A stretch of DNA of 64,000 nucleotides from Cohnella laeviribosi DSM 21336 (GTDB lineage: Bacteria; Bacillota; Bacilli; Paenibacillales; Paenibacillaceae). The translations under genes were made by a program, and so were the position numbers. The notes below the pieces were generated by a model, which worked only from the letters and a program-made list of their open reading frames with translations, ran no database searches and had not been told where the DNA came from. Below, in pieces: positions 61,853-64,000 of the stretch (positions are counted from its first letter, which is position 1; every line of letters begins with the position of its first letter). Location: the NCBI RefSeq assembly GCF_000378425.1, contig NZ_KB899811.1:148133-212132 (forward strand), given 5' to 3'.

Positions 61853-63451
61853 CTAACCCTTTAAAAGTTGAAGCAGAAAAGGCTTTAAATCGACGATCCG
61901 CAAGGATTCCGGTTTACGGTCGGTTCCGGCAACAATAAGCGGGACGAGTGACTCCACTTGACTGATGCCGCCGTGGCCCGCGCCTCCTTCATGCGTCGGC
62001 GAGCTGCCGTACTTCAGTTCATATCCGGGCTTGGCGGTGACCACCATAAATTCGCCTTGATGCGAATTCAAGGCTGCGGACAATCGCCGCAAAACATCGG
62101 GATATCGGCCATAGTCCAATGTGCGCTTTCGGAGATCGATCCGCAAATCCAACACTTCCGGGTCTTTGGCCAATGTCCATGATTGGTTGTAGGGATCGAC
62201 CCATCCTCCTTGGGATTGGTAGGCGAATTCGTTGGACGATCCCGCTCGAACGGCGCGAATCCATCCCTTGTCTTTCCAAGCCAGGATATCGATTCGCGGA
62301 TCGGCCTTCAAGGCTTTGACGATCGGTTCAAACGACAATCGGGGAGTTAGCTTATATAGATAAGCCATCCGGTCGTTTGCCGCAACAATGATCTCCGTTT
62401 GATCCGTAACGGCGGCTCCCGGCCGTAAGAGGTTATACCCCTTTAAGGATTCGCCCAAGTCGATCACCGGTTGCTGTTTTTCCGGCAGGATATGCGCCAT
62501 TCCGTTATCCCCTGCAATCAGGATCACGGCTTTTTTCAAAGCCTCCTCCCGCGAACCAAACGCCTGCAGCAAAGACTGCAGTTGCCGATCCGTGCGGATC
62601 ACGCCCTCCAAATCCGAAGGCCCTTTTTTGTGGATTCGGCTGTCCAAATCGGGAAAATAGACAAACAGAAAATCGGGGAGTTTGTTATGTTGAATGAGGT
62701 GCTTTACCACTTCAAGGGAGTATTCGTTGTTGAAGCCAAACCGGTCGTTTAGGTTGTCCGGCAAGTCCTTTACGCCTTCCAACGGGTTCGAGAGAGCGCC
62801 ATACGCCAATAAATCGGGTCCTTTCACTTTGAGTTCCTCGGGCAATGCGGTAGACATGCGAGCCCAAAGCGGAAACGTCAGCAGGTGATCCGAGTTTCCC
62901 CGGTAAATCAGACCGTTGACGGAACCCGATTTCAGCCCCTTATGGGCCAGTTCTTCGTAAAGGGTGGGAATGTGCGGATTCAAGTGGTTTCCGTTCAAGC
63001 GGATCAACGCGTCGCCCAGAAAGCGGTTGATTCCGTTTCGGCTTATTTCCAGAGGCCCGCTGCCGTAGTTCACGATTTTTTTCTCTTTCGCGGAATACCA
63101 GACCAGTCCCGGTACGCGATGCGCATCCGGATACGTTCCGGTCAGCAGGGTGCTGTCAATCGACACGGACATGGTCGGAAAAGAGGTGACGACATCCTTA
63201 TAGTATTGACCGCGTTCGACGAGGAACCGAAAAGCGGGAAGCTTATTTTCCCCGATCCCCTTGTCGATCGATTGGCTCATCAGCGAATCGACGCAAATCA
63301 AGATGATTTTTTTGGCATCCGGTTTTTTGGATTGGATTCGAAGAAGGTCGCGTTCTTTTGGCGTTGCTTGATTCCTCATGCATCCCGAGAGCAGCGCCAA
63401 AACAATCGCGCCGGTTAAAACGAGCCTTCGCATTTTTCGCATCTTTGCCAT
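61853..63451 (-). CDS. alkaline phosphatase-superfamily phosphodiesterase lipoprotein
   Basis: A 532-residue lipoprotein (lipobox LSGC, C24). Metal D55 (ICVDSLM) and nucleophile T93 (SFPTMSVSIDSTLLTGTYP) are those of the type I phosphodiesterase/nucleotide pyrophosphatase family; YFPDLDSRIH and AGDNGMAHI supply further metal ligands, and SPTHEGGAGHGG the C-terminal His. Substrate unknown; a lipid or teichoic-acid phosphodiester would suit the lipase neighbour. Start taken at ATG 63451; a frame to 63505 is less likely. Confidence 0.85.
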   Translation of the reverse strand: MAKMRKMRRLVLTGAIVLALLSGCMRNQATPKERDLLRIQSKKPDAKKIILICVDSLMSQSIDKGIGENKLPAFRFLVERGQYYKDVVTSFPTMSVSIDSTLLTGTYPDAHRVPGLVWYSAKEKKIVNYGSGPLEISRNGINRFLGDALIRLNGNHLNPHIPTLYEELAHKGLKSGSVNGLIYRGNSDHLLTFPLWARMSTALPEELKVKGPDLLAYGALSNPLEGVKDLPDNLNDRFGFNNEYSLEVVKHLIQHNKLPDFLFVYFPDLDSRIHKKGPSDLEGVIRTDRQLQSLLQAFGSREEALKKAVILIAGDNGMAHILPEKQQPVIDLGESLKGYNLLRPGAAVTDQTEIIVAANDRMAYLYKLTPRLSFEPIVKALKADPRIDILAWKDKGWIRAVRAGSSNEFAYQSQGGWVDPYNQSWTLAKDPEVLDLRIDLRKRTLDYGRYPDVLRRLSAALNSHQGEFMVVTAKPGYELKYGSSPTHEGGAGHGGISQVESLVPLIVAGTDRKPESLRIVDLKPFLLQLLKG

Positions 63452-63616
63452 TTTGCACCTGCCAGTCTCTTCTGCCGGTTTTGGAACCAGGTCCATTTTT
63501 TGCATCGGCCATCCAAATTATTCGGCTCGTCCGGCCGGAATATCGGAAACCGCATAAATCTCGGCATTCTTGGAATTCTACATCTCTAAAGGAAAAACGA
63601 AACGCAGGAGGTCATT

Positions 63617-63730
63617 ATGAAGCACCGTTGTCTGATCGCAGGCCTGTTGGCCGTATGCGTGAGCGCAGGCTGCACCCAAACGAACGTGCAAAAAGCCAAG
63701 CAATCGGATATTGTTACCGCTGAAGCATAA
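63617..63730 (+). CDS. tiny lipoprotein, possibly truncated
   Basis: A 37-residue product with AGGAGG upstream and lipobox SAGC (C19), then TQTNVQKAKQSDIVTAEA and TAA. The same frame stays open for a further 50 codons (IADGIACPEVAEYNDRITEK and on) before TGA near 63882, so the TAA may have interrupted a longer lipoprotein. Family not recognised. Confidence 0.5.
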   Translation: MKHRCLIAGLLAVCVSAGCTQTNVQKAKQSDIVTAEA

Positions 63731-64000
63731 CGTCCAATTGCTGATGGGATTGCCTGTCCGGAAGTTGCTGAATATAATGACCGTATCACAGAAAAGGAAA
63801 AGGATGCTTCCCTTTTATGTGGGCCTGCAGCAACAGGCTCACGGGATGCATCCCCTACCCAACATGATCATTGTAACAGAGTATGAGCTGGTTGAGAAGA
63901 CTCCCGGCGTTTTCAGTTCGATGTGCAGAGTTGGTCCCCTCACCTTGTTGTGGAGAAGCGCTTAGTGTGATCGGCAGTCGGCGGCGGAAACTAGTGAGCG

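Overview
The window reads as chromosome of a GC-rich, spore-forming Firmicute of the Paenibacillaceae (Paenibacillus/Cohnella type). The evidence is a YjcZ-type micro-protein, the cortex deacetylase PdaA, a YkoP-like gene, DUF4183 and YmaF-type spore-associated families, strong AGGAGG ribosome binding sites and Bacillus-like gene content. No database search was possible; names rest on motifs and family knowledge.

Layout. 1-24.8 kb is core chromosome: citramalate synthase (5' end only), DNA polymerase IV, ferredoxin, an L,D-transpeptidase, PyrD, the small alarmone synthetase RelQ, an RsuA-type pseudouridine synthase, YneQ, an SDR, YjcZ, an RsmF-type rRNA methyltransferase, a diguanylate cyclase, a glycosyltransferase, a YkvI-like transporter, Xpt, PdaA, YkoP, and an LnrJKLMN-like two-component/ABC efflux cassette. 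Two identical tRNA-Leu(CAG) genes in opposite orientation bracket 17.1-24.8 kb. 24.9-26.3 kb, next to the second tRNA, is a graveyard of IS3, IS110 and group II intron remnants.

28-56.5 kb is a catabolic island. A seven-gene operon (31.4-39.2 kb) encodes an RbsABC-type importer, a Gfo/Idh/MocA dehydrogenase, both subunits of a C-glycoside deglycosidase (DUF6379 beta subunit and TIM-barrel alpha subunit) and a beta-propeller lactonase. A second operon (44.2-47.5 kb) encodes a dehydrogenase, a type I extradiol dioxygenase, a GalB-type 4-oxalomesaconate hydratase and a GalC/LigK-type aldolase. My reading is that the cell imports an aromatic C-glycoside, oxidises the sugar, cleaves the sugar-aryl bond and then opens the aromatic ring to pyruvate and oxaloacetate. 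Between the two lies an unusual control module: a response regulator, a histidine kinase with no membrane or sensor domain, and a catalytically degraded RbsA paralogue. A GntR regulator sits next to it. An 11-bp palindrome TTGTTnAACAA (one copy imperfect) recurs at four promoters in the island and is the probable operator. A second ABC importer (49.9-53.4 kb) is flanked by a YesN-type regulator and a YesM-type kinase.

56.7-64 kb is a lower-GC mixed region: a frameshifted secreted protein, a GH11 xylanase with a stabilising 5' leader, a SUMF1-domain lipoprotein, DUF4183 and YmaF-like proteins, a T-box 3' half with no aminoacyl-tRNA synthetase downstream, an alpha/beta hydrolase, a phosphodiesterase-type lipoprotein and a tiny lipoprotein.
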